Assembly: GCA_003661385.1 (NCBI GenBank) | Contig: QMWA01000069.1 | Span: 1-8,235, forward strand | DNA from: Thermoproteota archaeon | GTDB taxonomy: Archaea; Korarchaeota; Korarchaeia; B14-G2 | Direction: 5' to 3' | DNA length: 8,235 nucleotides | Part shown: positions 1-6,596 of the stretch, one piece after another | Position numbering within the stretch: position 1 is the stretch's first letter | Layout: each line of letters starts with the position of its first letter | Position numbers and translations under genes: made by a program | Notes under the pieces: model-generated | What the model was told of the DNA's origin: nothing | The model's database searches: none | What the model saw: the letters and a program-made list of their open reading frames with translations, nothing else

Positions 1-122
1 CTGCCTCCTCTCAGCCCAGCGCCCCCTTAAAGTGCTTCACTGCATCCACACGGTGGTCTCAAGCTGGCAGGCTGGGCTAAGCACTTGCAGCCGCCTCTCT
101 AAGATGCTTCAGCTGGCGCTGC

Positions 123-893
123 CTATCTCAAGCTGCTGACTGCCTTGGCTGCTGTAGCTATGCCTATCAAGCTCACTGCGAGCCCCATAAGCTTCTCAAG
201 CCTCCTCTCCTCTACCTTCTTGACAGAGTATGCTGCTAGCGGAGTTGAGGCCAGTGCTCCTAGGGTTAGGGGTATGGTGAGGCTCCAGCTGGCTACGCTT
301 CTAGAGCTGCCTAAGGCAGTGTACGCCGCTAGAGCAGCTAGACACGTCAGCCCCTCTGCTAGAGCAGCTGTTCCAACTGCCCTCTTCCCCTCGATTCCAG
401 AGAGGAGCTGGCCTCCCACGACTACCGGCCCATAGCCTCCTCCACTCAGCGCCTTGTTGAATGAGCTGAGCAGCCCGAGCGCCACAGTCCTCCTCCATGA
501 GAACCCTGTCTTGCTCCTGTAGCCTGAGAGCATCAGCACCCCCATAGATAGAGCTAGGAGCCCTATGTACAGCTTGATTACAGCAGCTGGTGTGCTCAAA
601 GCCAAGGCTACAGCAGCTACAGACCCTGCTGAGCTGCACGATGCCAGAACAAGAGCTACCCTCGTGTCTCTTGAGCGGCTGCTGAGCTTGATGTTGCCAG
701 CCTTGCTGTGGAGCACACCTCCCACAAGGCCTGTAGCCAGCTCTGACGTGAGGACGGCAGGAACCACTGAATGTGGGCTGAAGCCTAGCAGCAGGAGGGC
801 TGGTGTGAGCGTAGTGCCATACCCCATGCCTAAGGTGGAGTCTATGTACTCACAGAGGAAGGACAAGAGCAGTACAGCTACCTCCCTGGACAT
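123..893 (-). CDS. TauE/SafE family membrane anion exporter/transporter
   Basis: A 256-residue integral membrane protein of the TauE/SafE family, whose members move sulfite, sulfonates or other organic anions across the cytoplasmic membrane. The family's duplicated architecture is visible: a first half with the DSTLGMGYGT motif (residues 18-27) followed by TLTPALLLLGFSP and VLTSELATG, and a second half with FNKALSGGGYGP (145-156) and a GGQLLSG stretch. Hydrophobic segments run through the whole chain, about eight in all, and the length is normal for the family. The ATG at 893 is preceded only by a GGGGAG one base away, too close for a standard ribosome site. The AT-rich TATA candidate lies about 26 bases upstream, which suggests a leaderless transcript. 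Expression is probably controlled through the paired palindrome at 902-937. No partner gene (sulfur enzyme or regulator) lies beside it, so the substrate cannot be inferred. Family assignment is firm; the substrate is unknown. Confidence 0.9.
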   Translation of the reverse strand: MSREVAVLLLSFLCEYIDSTLGMGYGTTLTPALLLLGFSPHSVVPAVLTSELATGLVGGVLHSKAGNIKLSSRSRDTRVALVLASCSSAGSVAAVALALSTPAAVIKLYIGLLALSMGVLMLSGYRSKTGFSWRRTVALGLLSSFNKALSGGGYGPVVVGGQLLSGIEGKRAVGTAALAEGLTCLAALAAYTALGSSRSVASWSLTIPLTLGALASTPLAAYSVKKVEERRLEKLMGLAVSLIGIATAAKAVSSLR

Positions 894-901
894 GCTCCCC
901 C

Positions 902-937
902 TAATTACATGTAATTAAAAATAATTACATGTAATTA
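902..937. promoter_or_regulatory. Two perfect 16-bp palindromes (probable paired operator) over the promoter of the TauE/SafE gene
   Basis: TAATTACATGTAATTA occurs at 902-917 and again, identical, at 922-937, separated by AAAA. Each copy is its own reverse complement, and the centres are 20 bases apart, close to two helical turns. The block is an AT-rich island in GC-rich surroundings. It sits 9 bases before the transporter's start, and the AT stretch between the palindromes (about 912-923) is about 26 bases from the start codon, the right place for the TATA box. Known archaeal winged-helix dimers bind such palindromes, and bound dimers here would cover the TATA box, so repression is the likeliest mode. 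The regulator is not in the window. The repeat structure is seen directly; the operator role is inferred. Confidence 0.75.
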
Positions 938-1336
938 AGCTGAGCCCGCAGGCTGCTAAAGCCAACACCACAAGGTGCACAGCTGCTGTGCCTTCAGCCG
1001 TGCAGAAGGCTTTCCAGCCACTGCACGCCAGCTCCACTGCTCTAGGCTGCACTACCCGCCAGAGCTGAGAGGCGGCGCTGATACCATACCTGTCTGGTGA
1101 GCTCAGCACAGCTGGATGAAGCCTGAGCTTCAAGGCGGTTTATCAGGCTCAGATCTACCCTCTGATGCGCCTAGGCCTGCTTCCTCAGCTATAGCATCTC
1201 CTGACATGCCTCTAGCCCCTCTACCTCCTCAAGCCTCGAAGGCAGCCTCCAACAGCACCAAACACACCCCTCACATGGAGTAGCTCTCTGGTGCTAGGAA
1301 GCAAAGGTTGAAAAGCACACATAGACAAGGCCTGCC
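938..1336. other. Intergenic stretch with no convincing gene
   Basis: No coding frame here has a believable start with family-like sequence. A 72-codon minus-strand frame (915-1133) begins at a TTG only a few bases from the only TATA-like sequence and runs into the palindromic operator, so it is not credited. A weak inverted repeat, AGCCTGA (1120-1126) against TCAGGCT (1143-1149), is present, with no T-run after it. The last 35 bases hold the probable promoter of the hydrolase: a TATA-like TTGAAAAG near 1308-1315, about 25 bases before its ATG. Confidence 0.5.
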
Positions 1337-2206
1337 ATGAGGCTCTGCTATGCTGCTCTGCTAGCACTCATACTGTTATCTGGGTGCATAGGTCAGGTAC
1401 CAAAGCCTACGCCAACGCCTCTACCCAGCAAGACAACGCCGACAGCGCCAACACCCGGCAATGGGTGTAGGGTCATCGAGGACATAGACTACTATGGTGA
1501 TGGGAGCTACAAGCACATGCTAGACCTCTATCTCCCTGAGGGCAGTGGGTTTCCTACCTTTGTGTTTGTGCATGGTGGAGCTTGGCATGCTGGTGACAGG
1601 AAGCGTATCGCCTTTGTGAGGTTGGCTAGGTCTCTGGCTAGAGACGGTGTAGCCGTGGCTTTGGTGAGCTATAGGCTTGCTCCAGAGGTTACGTGGAGGG
1701 AGATGGCTGAGGACATCGCTAAGGCAGTGAAGTGGGTTTCAGAGCACATAGGCGAGTACGGTGGCTCAGGTGTGGTCGTGCTTGGAGGCCACTCAGCTGG
1801 AGCACACCTAGCAGCTCTAGTAGCCTTATGTGAGGAGTATGGTGTCAAGGTCAGCGGCCTGATAGCTTGGAGCGGAGTCTACAACATAACTGAGCTCATG
1901 CTAGAGGCAGGTGACAAGGGCTTCAAGGAGGCCTTCACAGGGAGCTCAGAGGAGTGGAGGGAAGCCTCCCCCATAGCGTGGGCTTCACCAGGAGACCCTC
2001 CAACGCTCGTGCTCTATGGCAGCAGGAACCCTGAGCTCATAGTAAGGCAGTCAAACCACCTGTACAAAGCCCTCAGGAAGGCAGGTGTCCCAGCAGAGCT
2101 CAAGGTGCTAGAGGGAGAAACCCACTCCTCAGAGGTCAAGCAGGCAGCATCCAAGGGAGAAGCTTACAAGGTGATCCTGGAGTTCATAAAGGCGCTGCAG
2201 CCATAG
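1337..2206 (+). CDS. Secreted lipoprotein-type alpha/beta-hydrolase (esterase/peptidase-like)
   Basis: A 289-residue hydrolase probably anchored outside the cell. The N-terminus is a lipoprotein-like signal (residues 1-17, ending LLSGC with Cys17 as the putative lipidation site). A Pro/Thr-rich linker (about 22-40) follows, typical of archaeal surface proteins. The catalytic domain (about 45-289) has the HGGAW oxyanion-hole motif (79-83), the nucleophile elbow GHSAG (Ser153) and a C-terminal His263 in ETHSS. It resembles the BD-FAE/hormone-sensitive-lipase-like group acting on esters or small peptides; the substrate is not evident. In the strand-7 region where an Asp normally completes the triad, the sequence reads YGSRNPELIV, with Asn231 and Glu233 instead. 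The ATG has AAGG 6 bases upstream and a TATA-like element about 25 bases upstream. It stands alone, with no close partner gene on its strand. Fold assignment is firm, substrate unknown. Confidence 0.88.
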   Translation: MRLCYAALLALILLSGCIGQVPKPTPTPLPSKTTPTAPTPGNGCRVIEDIDYYGDGSYKHMLDLYLPEGSGFPTFVFVHGGAWHAGDRKRIAFVRLARSLARDGVAVALVSYRLAPEVTWREMAEDIAKAVKWVSEHIGEYGGSGVVVLGGHSAGAHLAALVALCEEYGVKVSGLIAWSGVYNITELMLEAGDKGFKEAFTGSSEEWREASPIAWASPGDPPTLVLYGSRNPELIVRQSNHLYKALRKAGVPAELKVLEGETHSSEVKQAASKGEAYKVILEFIKALQP

Positions 2207-2236
2207 CAGAAGCTGCAGGGAGGCTGCGAGCTGAAG

Positions 2237-2268
2237 GCTCAGCTGCTGAGCAGGCTGTGCGCGCAGCC
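2237..2268 (+). other. Two consecutive short hairpins after the hydrolase gene
   Basis: GCTCAG-CTG-CTGAGC (2237-2251) is a perfect 6-bp stem, immediately followed by GGCTG-TGCGCG-CAGCC (2253-2268), a 5-bp stem. They begin 31 bases after the hydrolase stop codon and could shape the 3' end of its mRNA. Archaeal termination normally relies on T-runs, and none follows, so a terminator call would be weak. Confidence 0.3.
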
Positions 2269-2397
2269 GCCCACAGATAGGCTTTTAAGCTAGGATGCAT
2301 GCTGTTGTTGGGGTTTGCTTGAGGAAGCTGGGTAGGCTCGTGTGGGTTAAGAGGAGGCTAGGCAGGCTGATTTCCCTGAGGCTCTATAGGAGGAGAT

Positions 2398-2826
2398 ATG
2401 GGTATGCCAGTGAGGGTGAAGCTGAGGATAACCTCTGAGCACAGGAGCCTGCTGACATCAGGGTACGTGAACAGCGGGTATGAGGTTGACCAGCCTGAGC
2501 TTCTAGTCCCCTTGCCGCTAGCTGAGGAGCTTGGGCTATGGGGGCGGGCTTCAGAGGAGTATGCTAGAACCCCCATTGGGATAGGTAGGCTCTATGTCCT
2601 CTGTAGGAGAGCTAAGGTCCAGGTCATCACAGGTGATAGGGAGACTCCCCCTGTCCAGGTGTGTGTCGTCGTTTCAGAGTTTGAGAGGGAGGTTCTGATA
2701 AGCGACTACCTTGCTGGAGAGCTTGGCATAGCAGTAGAGGACTTCAGGCGTGGGATCTGGAGGTTCAGAGACGAGCCTCTGACGAAGCTCAGGGAGTCTG
2801 AGAAGCCACAGTACTGGGTCAGGTAG
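2398..2826 (+). CDS. Small protein resembling an archaeal retropepsin-like (clan AA aspartyl protease fold) family
   Basis: A 142-residue soluble protein with no signal peptide or membrane segment. The order of elements resembles small archaeal aspartyl-protease-like proteins: a beta-rich start, then GYVNSGYEVDQPELLVPLPL (residues 22-41) with AEELGLW after it, then a strand-rich middle, VCVVVSEFEREVLISD and a final ELGIAVEDFRRGIWRFRDE. In active retropepsins the first motif reads D-T/S-G; here it is Asn25-Ser26-Gly27, so protease activity is doubtful and a binding or structural role may be more likely. The start has a strong AGGAGGAG site (2388-2395). ATG 2398 is used here, but ATG 2404, giving MPVRVKLRI, is equally well spaced. 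A TATA-like CTTTTAAG at 2282-2289 would give a leader of roughly 85 bases. Coding status is strong; the family call comes from remembered motif pattern and is moderate. Confidence 0.8.
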   Translation: MGMPVRVKLRITSEHRSLLTSGYVNSGYEVDQPELLVPLPLAEELGLWGRASEEYARTPIGIGRLYVLCRRAKVQVITGDRETPPVQVCVVVSEFEREVLISDYLAGELGIAVEDFRRGIWRFRDEPLTKLRESEKPQYWVR

Positions 2827-2844
2827 CGCCCCCGCATCCCTCAC

Positions 2845-3720
2845 CTAGCTCGGCTGCCTCCTAGCTGCTATCACAGCAACTGACACAGCTATCATCGCGT
2901 AGCCTGCAAGCTGCTGTGGAGCTGGCTTCTCGCTGAAGAGCAGCAGGGCCAGGGTTGAGGCCACTACAGGCTCCAGTATGGGAACTGTGTTCGCCACCAC
3001 AGCCTTGACGCTCCCCAGAGCGTAGTTGTAGAGGCCATGCCCGAACACTGTTGGCACCACAGCTAGCGCCACTATGGCAGCCACCACCTCACCTGGATAC
3101 AGCTTAGCTACCTCCACGCCTATGGCTAAGCAGGCTGCCATAGCTACGAGCGAGGCTGAAGTGTAGACGTAGGATATGTAGCATGTCGTAGGCATCTCTG
3201 CTCTGAGCTTCCTGCCAAGCAAGGTGTAAGCTGCCAGGAGCACTGCTGCAGCGACTGCTAGCGCGTCTCCAGCTGAAGCCCTAGTCAACCCGCCCAGCGA
3301 CGCTAGCGCTATGCCTGCTGTGGCCAGCGTGACACACAGGGCTTCAACTCTGCTGGTCTTCTCACCTAGGGCTAGGGGCGCTGCCAGAGCCACGAAAACT
3401 GGGCTGGTGTTCACCAGAAACGTTGCGTTCGCCACTGAGGTCATCTTGACTGACGCGACGAAGGCTATGAAGTGCAGGCCTAGTGCGACGCCAGATGAAG
3501 CTAGGGCCTTGGCCTCCCAGCGAGCTGGCTTCCTGAGGGTGCCTAAGGCAGCTGCCCCAGCTAAGACTATCACAGAGGACAGGGCTAGCCTGTAGAACGC
3601 CAGAGCAACTGGGTGCACTCCCTTAGCCAGCCTGATGAGGATTGCAGCTGACCCATAGCATACTGAGGCAGCTAGCAGGGCTGCTATGCCCCTAGAGCTC
3701 CCTCTCCCTTGGCCCCTCAT
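2845..3720 (-). CDS. EamA/DMT-superfamily permease
   Basis: A 291-residue inner membrane transporter with two EamA repeats and about ten hydrophobic helices. The first repeat begins right after a short basic N-terminus (MRGQGRGSSRG) with a segment reading CYGSAAILIRLAKG. It contains the FYRLALSS motif near residue 42 and ends at LGEKTSR. The second begins near SAGDALAVAAAVLLAAYTLLGRK and closes with PILEPVVASTLALLLFSEKP, a hallmark of the family. Members export amino acids, nucleobases or other small metabolites; the substrate cannot be read from sequence. Its ATG lies inside the 3' end of the citrate-synthase-like gene (29-base overlap), with GAGGA 8 bases before it (3729-3733), so the two are probably cotranscribed and translationally coupled. 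Its stop lies 18 bases from the convergent stop of the plus-strand gene ending at 2826. Confidence 0.9.
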   Translation of the reverse strand: MRGQGRGSSRGIAALLAASVCYGSAAILIRLAKGVHPVALAFYRLALSSVIVLAGAAALGTLRKPARWEAKALASSGVALGLHFIAFVASVKMTSVANATFLVNTSPVFVALAAPLALGEKTSRVEALCVTLATAGIALASLGGLTRASAGDALAVAAAVLLAAYTLLGRKLRAEMPTTCYISYVYTSASLVAMAACLAIGVEVAKLYPGEVVAAIVALAVVPTVFGHGLYNYALGSVKAVVANTVPILEPVVASTLALLLFSEKPAPQQLAGYAMIAVSVAVIAARRQPS

Positions 3721-4450
3721 ACCTTATTTCCTCTAAGGGGATCTCCTTGAAGGGCTCTCCCTCAACCATCTCCTCGTAGGCGTGTGCTGCCACCCCCAGG
3801 GCTCTGGAGAGGACGAATATTGCTCTGCCAGCCCTCCAGTCGAACCCGAGCTCACAGGCTACAGCTGCCATAGCCCCATCGATGTTCATCGGAAGCCTCC
3901 TCCCGGCTTTCTCGAGAGCTCTACCGACCTCTAGCGCAGCCTTGATGTACCCCCTGTCGAGCCCGCACTCTCCAGCTACCTCAAGGAGCCTCTTGACCCT
4001 GGGGTCATCTGTGTGGATCTTGTGCCCGAACCCAGGTACTCTCTTGCCTTCAGCTAGCAGCTTGCTGACAGCTTCCTCAGCAGCCTTCTCCAGCCCAACT
4101 TCATCTCCCCTGGCCTTGACCTCGTAGAAGAGCTTCATGGCAGCCTCTATGGCCCCACCGTGGTAGCTTCCCATGGCGTTTATCCCGCTGGCAATGGCGT
4201 TCTGCAGCCCCACGCCACCTGATGCGACTATCCTGGCAGCTGAGGTGGATGGGCAGAATATGCTGTGGTCACAGCCAGCAACAAGCAAGGCATCTAGTGC
4301 TCGCCTCCACTCCCTGGGCGGCAGCTCCCCATTGAACATCAGGTACAGCATCTCCCCATAGCTCACTCTGCCAATCAGCTCATCAAGCCTGTAACCTCGG
4401 ACAACAACCTTGTTCCTCTCAACATACGAGATCTTGGTCCTCCAGATCAA
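3692..4450 (-). CDS. Short citrate-synthase-superfamily protein, citryl-CoA-lyase-like
   Basis: At 252 residues it is far shorter than citrate synthase (about 370-430) but matches the short citryl-CoA-lyase-like branch, which resembles the C-terminal part of ATP-citrate lyase. It opens with WRTKISYV, then VRGYRLDELIG (17-27) and GEMLYLMFNGELP (32-44). The three superfamily catalytic positions are present: His97 in SYHGGAIE, His143 in GFGHKIHTDDPR, and Asp191 in MNIDGA. The NIDGA form, rather than the NVDFY of true citrate synthase, points to citryl-CoA cleavage or formation (citryl-CoA to acetyl-CoA plus oxaloacetate). ALGVAAHAYEE closes the core. The TTG at 4448-4450 is preceded by an in-frame TAG, so it is the first possible start; GGTG (4457-4460) sits 6 bases upstream. 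No citryl-CoA synthetase gene is nearby. The overlapping permease may be functionally linked, but this is inference. Family is firm; exact reaction moderate. Confidence 0.85.
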   Translation of the reverse strand: MIWRTKISYVERNKVVVRGYRLDELIGRVSYGEMLYLMFNGELPPREWRRALDALLVAGCDHSIFCPSTSAARIVASGGVGLQNAIASGINAMGSYHGGAIEAAMKLFYEVKARGDEVGLEKAAEEAVSKLLAEGKRVPGFGHKIHTDDPRVKRLLEVAGECGLDRGYIKAALEVGRALEKAGRRLPMNIDGAMAAVACELGFDWRAGRAIFVLSRALGVAAHAYEEMVEGEPFKEIPLEEIRYEGPREREL

Positions 4451-4480
4451 CTAGGACACCACACCCCATGCAGCCATCAA

Positions 4481-4488
4481 GCTAAAAA
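4481..4488 (-). promoter_or_regulatory. Probable TATA box of the citryl-CoA-lyase-like/permease operon
   Basis: Read on the minus strand this is TTTTTAGC, the only AT-rich block in the 140-base gap between this gene and the next one upstream. It predicts transcription starting near 4460, a leader of about ten bases that would just include the GGTG ribosome site before the TTG start. Confidence 0.4.
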
Positions 4489-4590
4489 CCTTCAGCTAGC
4501 ATGGAGCAGACGACAGCTGAAGCCAGCTAGCTCTAGCAGCCCGTCTACCTAGAGCCTGAGCTCCAGCCGCATGCGAGGCTGAGGCTCAGC

Positions 4591-5208
4591 CTACTGCTGA
4601 GCTAGAAGCCACCTTCCTCTCCCCGTATGCTTCTCTCCCTCCCACACAGCCTTCCTCTTGAACTCCAGCATGTTGAGCGCCAGGTAAGCTGCTGTCTCAG
4701 TTGTCTCAGCTTCCCTCGCTACAGCATCTAGGTCTTCGAGCTGAACCTCCCTCCCACCTCTCCTAGCTAAGATCTCGTCTGCTACTCTAGAAGCGTCTTC
4801 AGCTGCCCTACAGTACTCCAGGAGAAGCCCTGGCACATCAGAGCCCTCAAGAAGCTCTAGCACAAGCCTACCGCTCGCATAGAAGTTCACAGGCATCCTC
4901 ATCACACGGTCAGCAGCCTGAGATCCAGGCTGAAGCCTCATGAAGAGCCCTGAGCCAAAGAGGTCGCCCTCAAGCTCAGCGTACCTGAAGTCCAGGACAT
5001 TAAAAGCCTCCCTCCTCTCCCTGTCATAGATCGTCCAGAAGCCAGGTGACCCAAATATCAGGTCTCCATCGCAGGCCTTCTCGAGGCCTCTAGCAGGGAC
5101 AACCCTACACTCCCTGCCAGTACAGAGCTCAACCTCAGGCCAAGCTCCCTTAGAAACCCACCTCACCCTCCCAGCAACACACAGGAGAAGCACAAGCAAA
5201 GCAACCAC
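4591..5208 (-). CDS. Unrecognised protein with an N-terminal hydrophobic helix
   Basis: I do not recognise this 205-residue protein. It opens with a hydrophobic run, VALLVLLLCVAG (2-13), followed by Arg and Lys residues, resembling a membrane anchor or short signal. A Cys pair lies at Cys29 and Cys34 (CTGREC), with another at Cys46. The middle has aromatic-rich beta-like sequence (SPGFWTIYDRE, FNVLDFRYAELEGDLFG). The C-terminal third is charged and helical (EYCRAAEDASRVADEILARR onward) and ends LLAQQ. GTG at 5206-5208 is the first possible start after an in-frame stop at 5266-5268. It is also 27 bases from a strong TATA box (5232-5239), which suits a leaderless transcript. Codon use matches its neighbours. 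It lies downstream of TyrRS on the same strand but has its own promoter and a 299-base gap, so it is probably independent. Coding status is likely; function unknown. Confidence 0.72.
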   Translation of the reverse strand: MVALLVLLLCVAGRVRWVSKGAWPEVELCTGRECRVVPARGLEKACDGDLIFGSPGFWTIYDRERREAFNVLDFRYAELEGDLFGSGLFMRLQPGSQAADRVMRMPVNFYASGRLVLELLEGSDVPGLLLEYCRAAEDASRVADEILARRGGREVQLEDLDAVAREAETTETAAYLALNMLEFKRKAVWEGEKHTGRGRWLLAQQ

Positions 5209-5231
5209 AACACACCCCTGCCACGCCAGCG

Positions 5232-5239
5232 TATAAAAG
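5232..5239 (-). promoter_or_regulatory. TATA box of the unrecognised gene 4591-5208
   Basis: TATAAAAG on the plus strand (CTTTTATA on the minus) is the best TATA match in the window. Its centre is about 27 bases from the GTG start at 5208, placing transcription initiation at or within a few bases of the start codon. Confidence 0.65.
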
Positions 5240-5507
5240 CATGGGTAGAGAGCCAGCAGCCTAGTTCACAGGCATCTAGCGCCCACACAGCCTCCTCTGC
5301 TCGCTCCCCTCAGCGGGTACTTGCCTCATGGCAGGGGAGCTGTGTGCTCTATGCTATGGAGAGCAGGCGGCGTGGAAGCCTAGGTCTGGATGCACTTGCT
5401 ACAGCAGGCTGTGTGGCTGCTTCAACACGACAGCCTGGTGGCTGGGTGGCACCTATGCAGCGTAGCGTACTGGTGTTTCATCGTGGTTTAGAGGGCCTGC
5501 TGGCAGG
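5240..5507. other. Gap between TyrRS 3' end and the next gene, with a structured block
   Basis: No tRNA or protein gene is recognisable. A plus-strand frame starting at 5344 runs antisense into TyrRS and has no family-like sequence. The notable part is 5284-5364. The continuous arm AGGGGAGCTGTGTG (5333-5346) can pair with TCCCCT (5305-5310) and CACACAGC (5284-5291), leaving a 13-base bulge. Alternatives are TGCC-TCAT-GGCA (5322-5333) and GCTCT/AGAGC (5346-5350/5360-5364). On the minus strand this would lie in the TyrRS 3' untranslated region or in a separate small RNA; no promoter for such an RNA is obvious. Confidence 0.4.
5284..5346. repeat. Interrupted inverted repeat (possible RNA fold)
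   Basis: CACACAGC (5284-5291) pairs exactly with GCTGTGTG (5339-5346), and TCCCCT (5305-5310) with AGGGGA (5333-5338), so 14 base pairs share one uninterrupted right arm. The pairing is read directly; whether it folds or functions as RNA is not known. Confidence 0.4.
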
Positions 5508-6596
5508 CTACCTCGTCACCTCATACCTGCTTATCTCCTCGTATAGCTGTCTTGCTCTCCTGTTCTTCTCGAAGTGCTCTCTTATAGGGCTTATGAGCTG
5601 GTCTATGTACCTTGTGACCGCGTTCTTGAGGTCTAGTGGGTGCAGCTTCCCCTCAACATAGTCCCTTTCTAGCTGAGTGTAGCTCTCGTACTCTACGTCG
5701 CCGCCGTACTTGCTTGGCCTCTCAACCAGCATCTTGGGGAATGCTCTGAAGACTATGTGCTTAGCGTAGTCTAGGATCGGGTTCCACTCGACCTGCCTTG
5801 GGGGGCAGTATGCCCTCCTTATCTTCTCAGCTATGAGCTCAGGTGGGTCATGTACGTATATGCATGTCTGAGGCTTGCTCTTGCTCATCTTCGAGCTTAT
5901 AGCTATGTCGATGTCAACGTCCTCATCGTAGCCCTCTGGGGTCTTAGCTCCCTCTAGCCCGAGGAGCATGTGGTGGCTTACCACAACAGGCTTCCACAAC
6001 CCTATCTTCGGCCCAACCTCGCGTGCAAGCATGTTCACTCTACGCTGGTCTAGGCCTAGCTGAGTCATGTCACATTCAAGCTGGAATATGTCAGCACACT
6101 GCATCATCGGGTAGAGGAGCTGAGCTGTCTCCTTCATCTCCCCCTCCTTCCTCCCCATTATAGTGAGGCACCTGAACGCCCTCTTTAGCGTAGTGTGCTT
6201 TGCTATCAGCACAACCTTCCTCCAGTACTCGCTGCTGTCAACCAGCTCGCTTGCCCAAACGAACTCCACCTTGTCCACGTCGACGCCAGCTGCCTTCCAG
6301 ACCTCAATGAAGTACTCTCCTACGAGCCTTATCTTCTCCAGGTCTCCCCCCATCTTGTTGTTGATCCAGGCATGCCAGTCTGCTAGCAGGATCTTGAACC
6401 TCACGCCAGCCTTAAGCAGGTCTCTGAGCAGGAGAGGCCTGTAGACCCCGAATGGCAGGTGAGCTAGCCCAGATGGCTCAAAGCCATCGTATGCAACAGG
6501 GCTAGGCTTCTCCTCAAGCAGCCTCGCCAGCTCCTCCTCTGTGACGATCTCCTCAGCAATCCCCTTGATCAGCTTCAGCCTCTCCTCAACCAGCAT
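5508..6596 (-). CDS. tyrS: Tyrosyl-tRNA synthetase (archaeal type)
   Basis: A class I aminoacyl-tRNA synthetase that charges tRNA-Tyr with tyrosine in the cytoplasm. From ATG 6596 it has 362 residues, the compact archaeal size without an S4 domain. The nucleotide-binding motif reads GFEPSGLAHLPFG (38-50), the crenarchaeal HLPFG form of HIGH, followed by LADWHAWINNKMGGD. KMSKS is perfect (236-240). The tyrosine pocket set is present: Tyr36, Tyr162, Gln166, Asp169 and Gln184. The frame stays open to an ATG at 6653, adding 19 hydrophobic residues absent from the family. ATG 6596 is preferred because GGAGGG (6604-6609) lies 7 bases before it and LVEERLKLIKGIAEEI is a typical family start. It is transcribed away from the Trm112-like gene. 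Assignment is certain. Confidence 0.97.
   Translation of the reverse strand: MLVEERLKLIKGIAEEIVTEEELARLLEEKPSPVAYDGFEPSGLAHLPFGVYRPLLLRDLLKAGVRFKILLADWHAWINNKMGGDLEKIRLVGEYFIEVWKAAGVDVDKVEFVWASELVDSSEYWRKVVLIAKHTTLKRAFRCLTIMGRKEGEMKETAQLLYPMMQCADIFQLECDMTQLGLDQRRVNMLAREVGPKIGLWKPVVVSHHMLLGLEGAKTPEGYDEDVDIDIAISSKMSKSKPQTCIYVHDPPELIAEKIRRAYCPPRQVEWNPILDYAKHIVFRAFPKMLVERPSKYGGDVEYESYTQLERDYVEGKLHPLDLKNAVTRYIDQLISPIREHFEKNRRARQLYEEISRYEVTR

Noticed and set aside
14-86. Short complementary words GCCCAGC/GCTGGGC and AAGTGCTT/AAGCACTT
   Set aside because: The two pairings cross rather than nest, so they do not make a simple hairpin, and the local DNA repeats such words often.
301-918. Frames antisense to or out of frame within the TauE/SafE gene
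   Set aside because: They overlap a clear family member and have low-complexity Ser/Ala/Arg-rich translations.
915-1133. 72-codon minus-strand frame with a hydrophobic C-terminus
   Set aside because: Its TTG start lies a few bases from the only TATA-like sequence, it has no ribosome site, and it ends inside the palindromic operator. No family-like sequence.
3311-4361. Plus-strand frames opposite the permease and citryl-CoA-lyase-like genes
   Set aside because: They are antisense reflections of well-supported genes with no recognisable motifs or promoters.
5344-5661. 105-codon plus-strand frame beginning in the gap after TyrRS
   Set aside because: More than half is antisense to TyrRS. The translation shows no family features and no TATA box or ribosome site precedes it.
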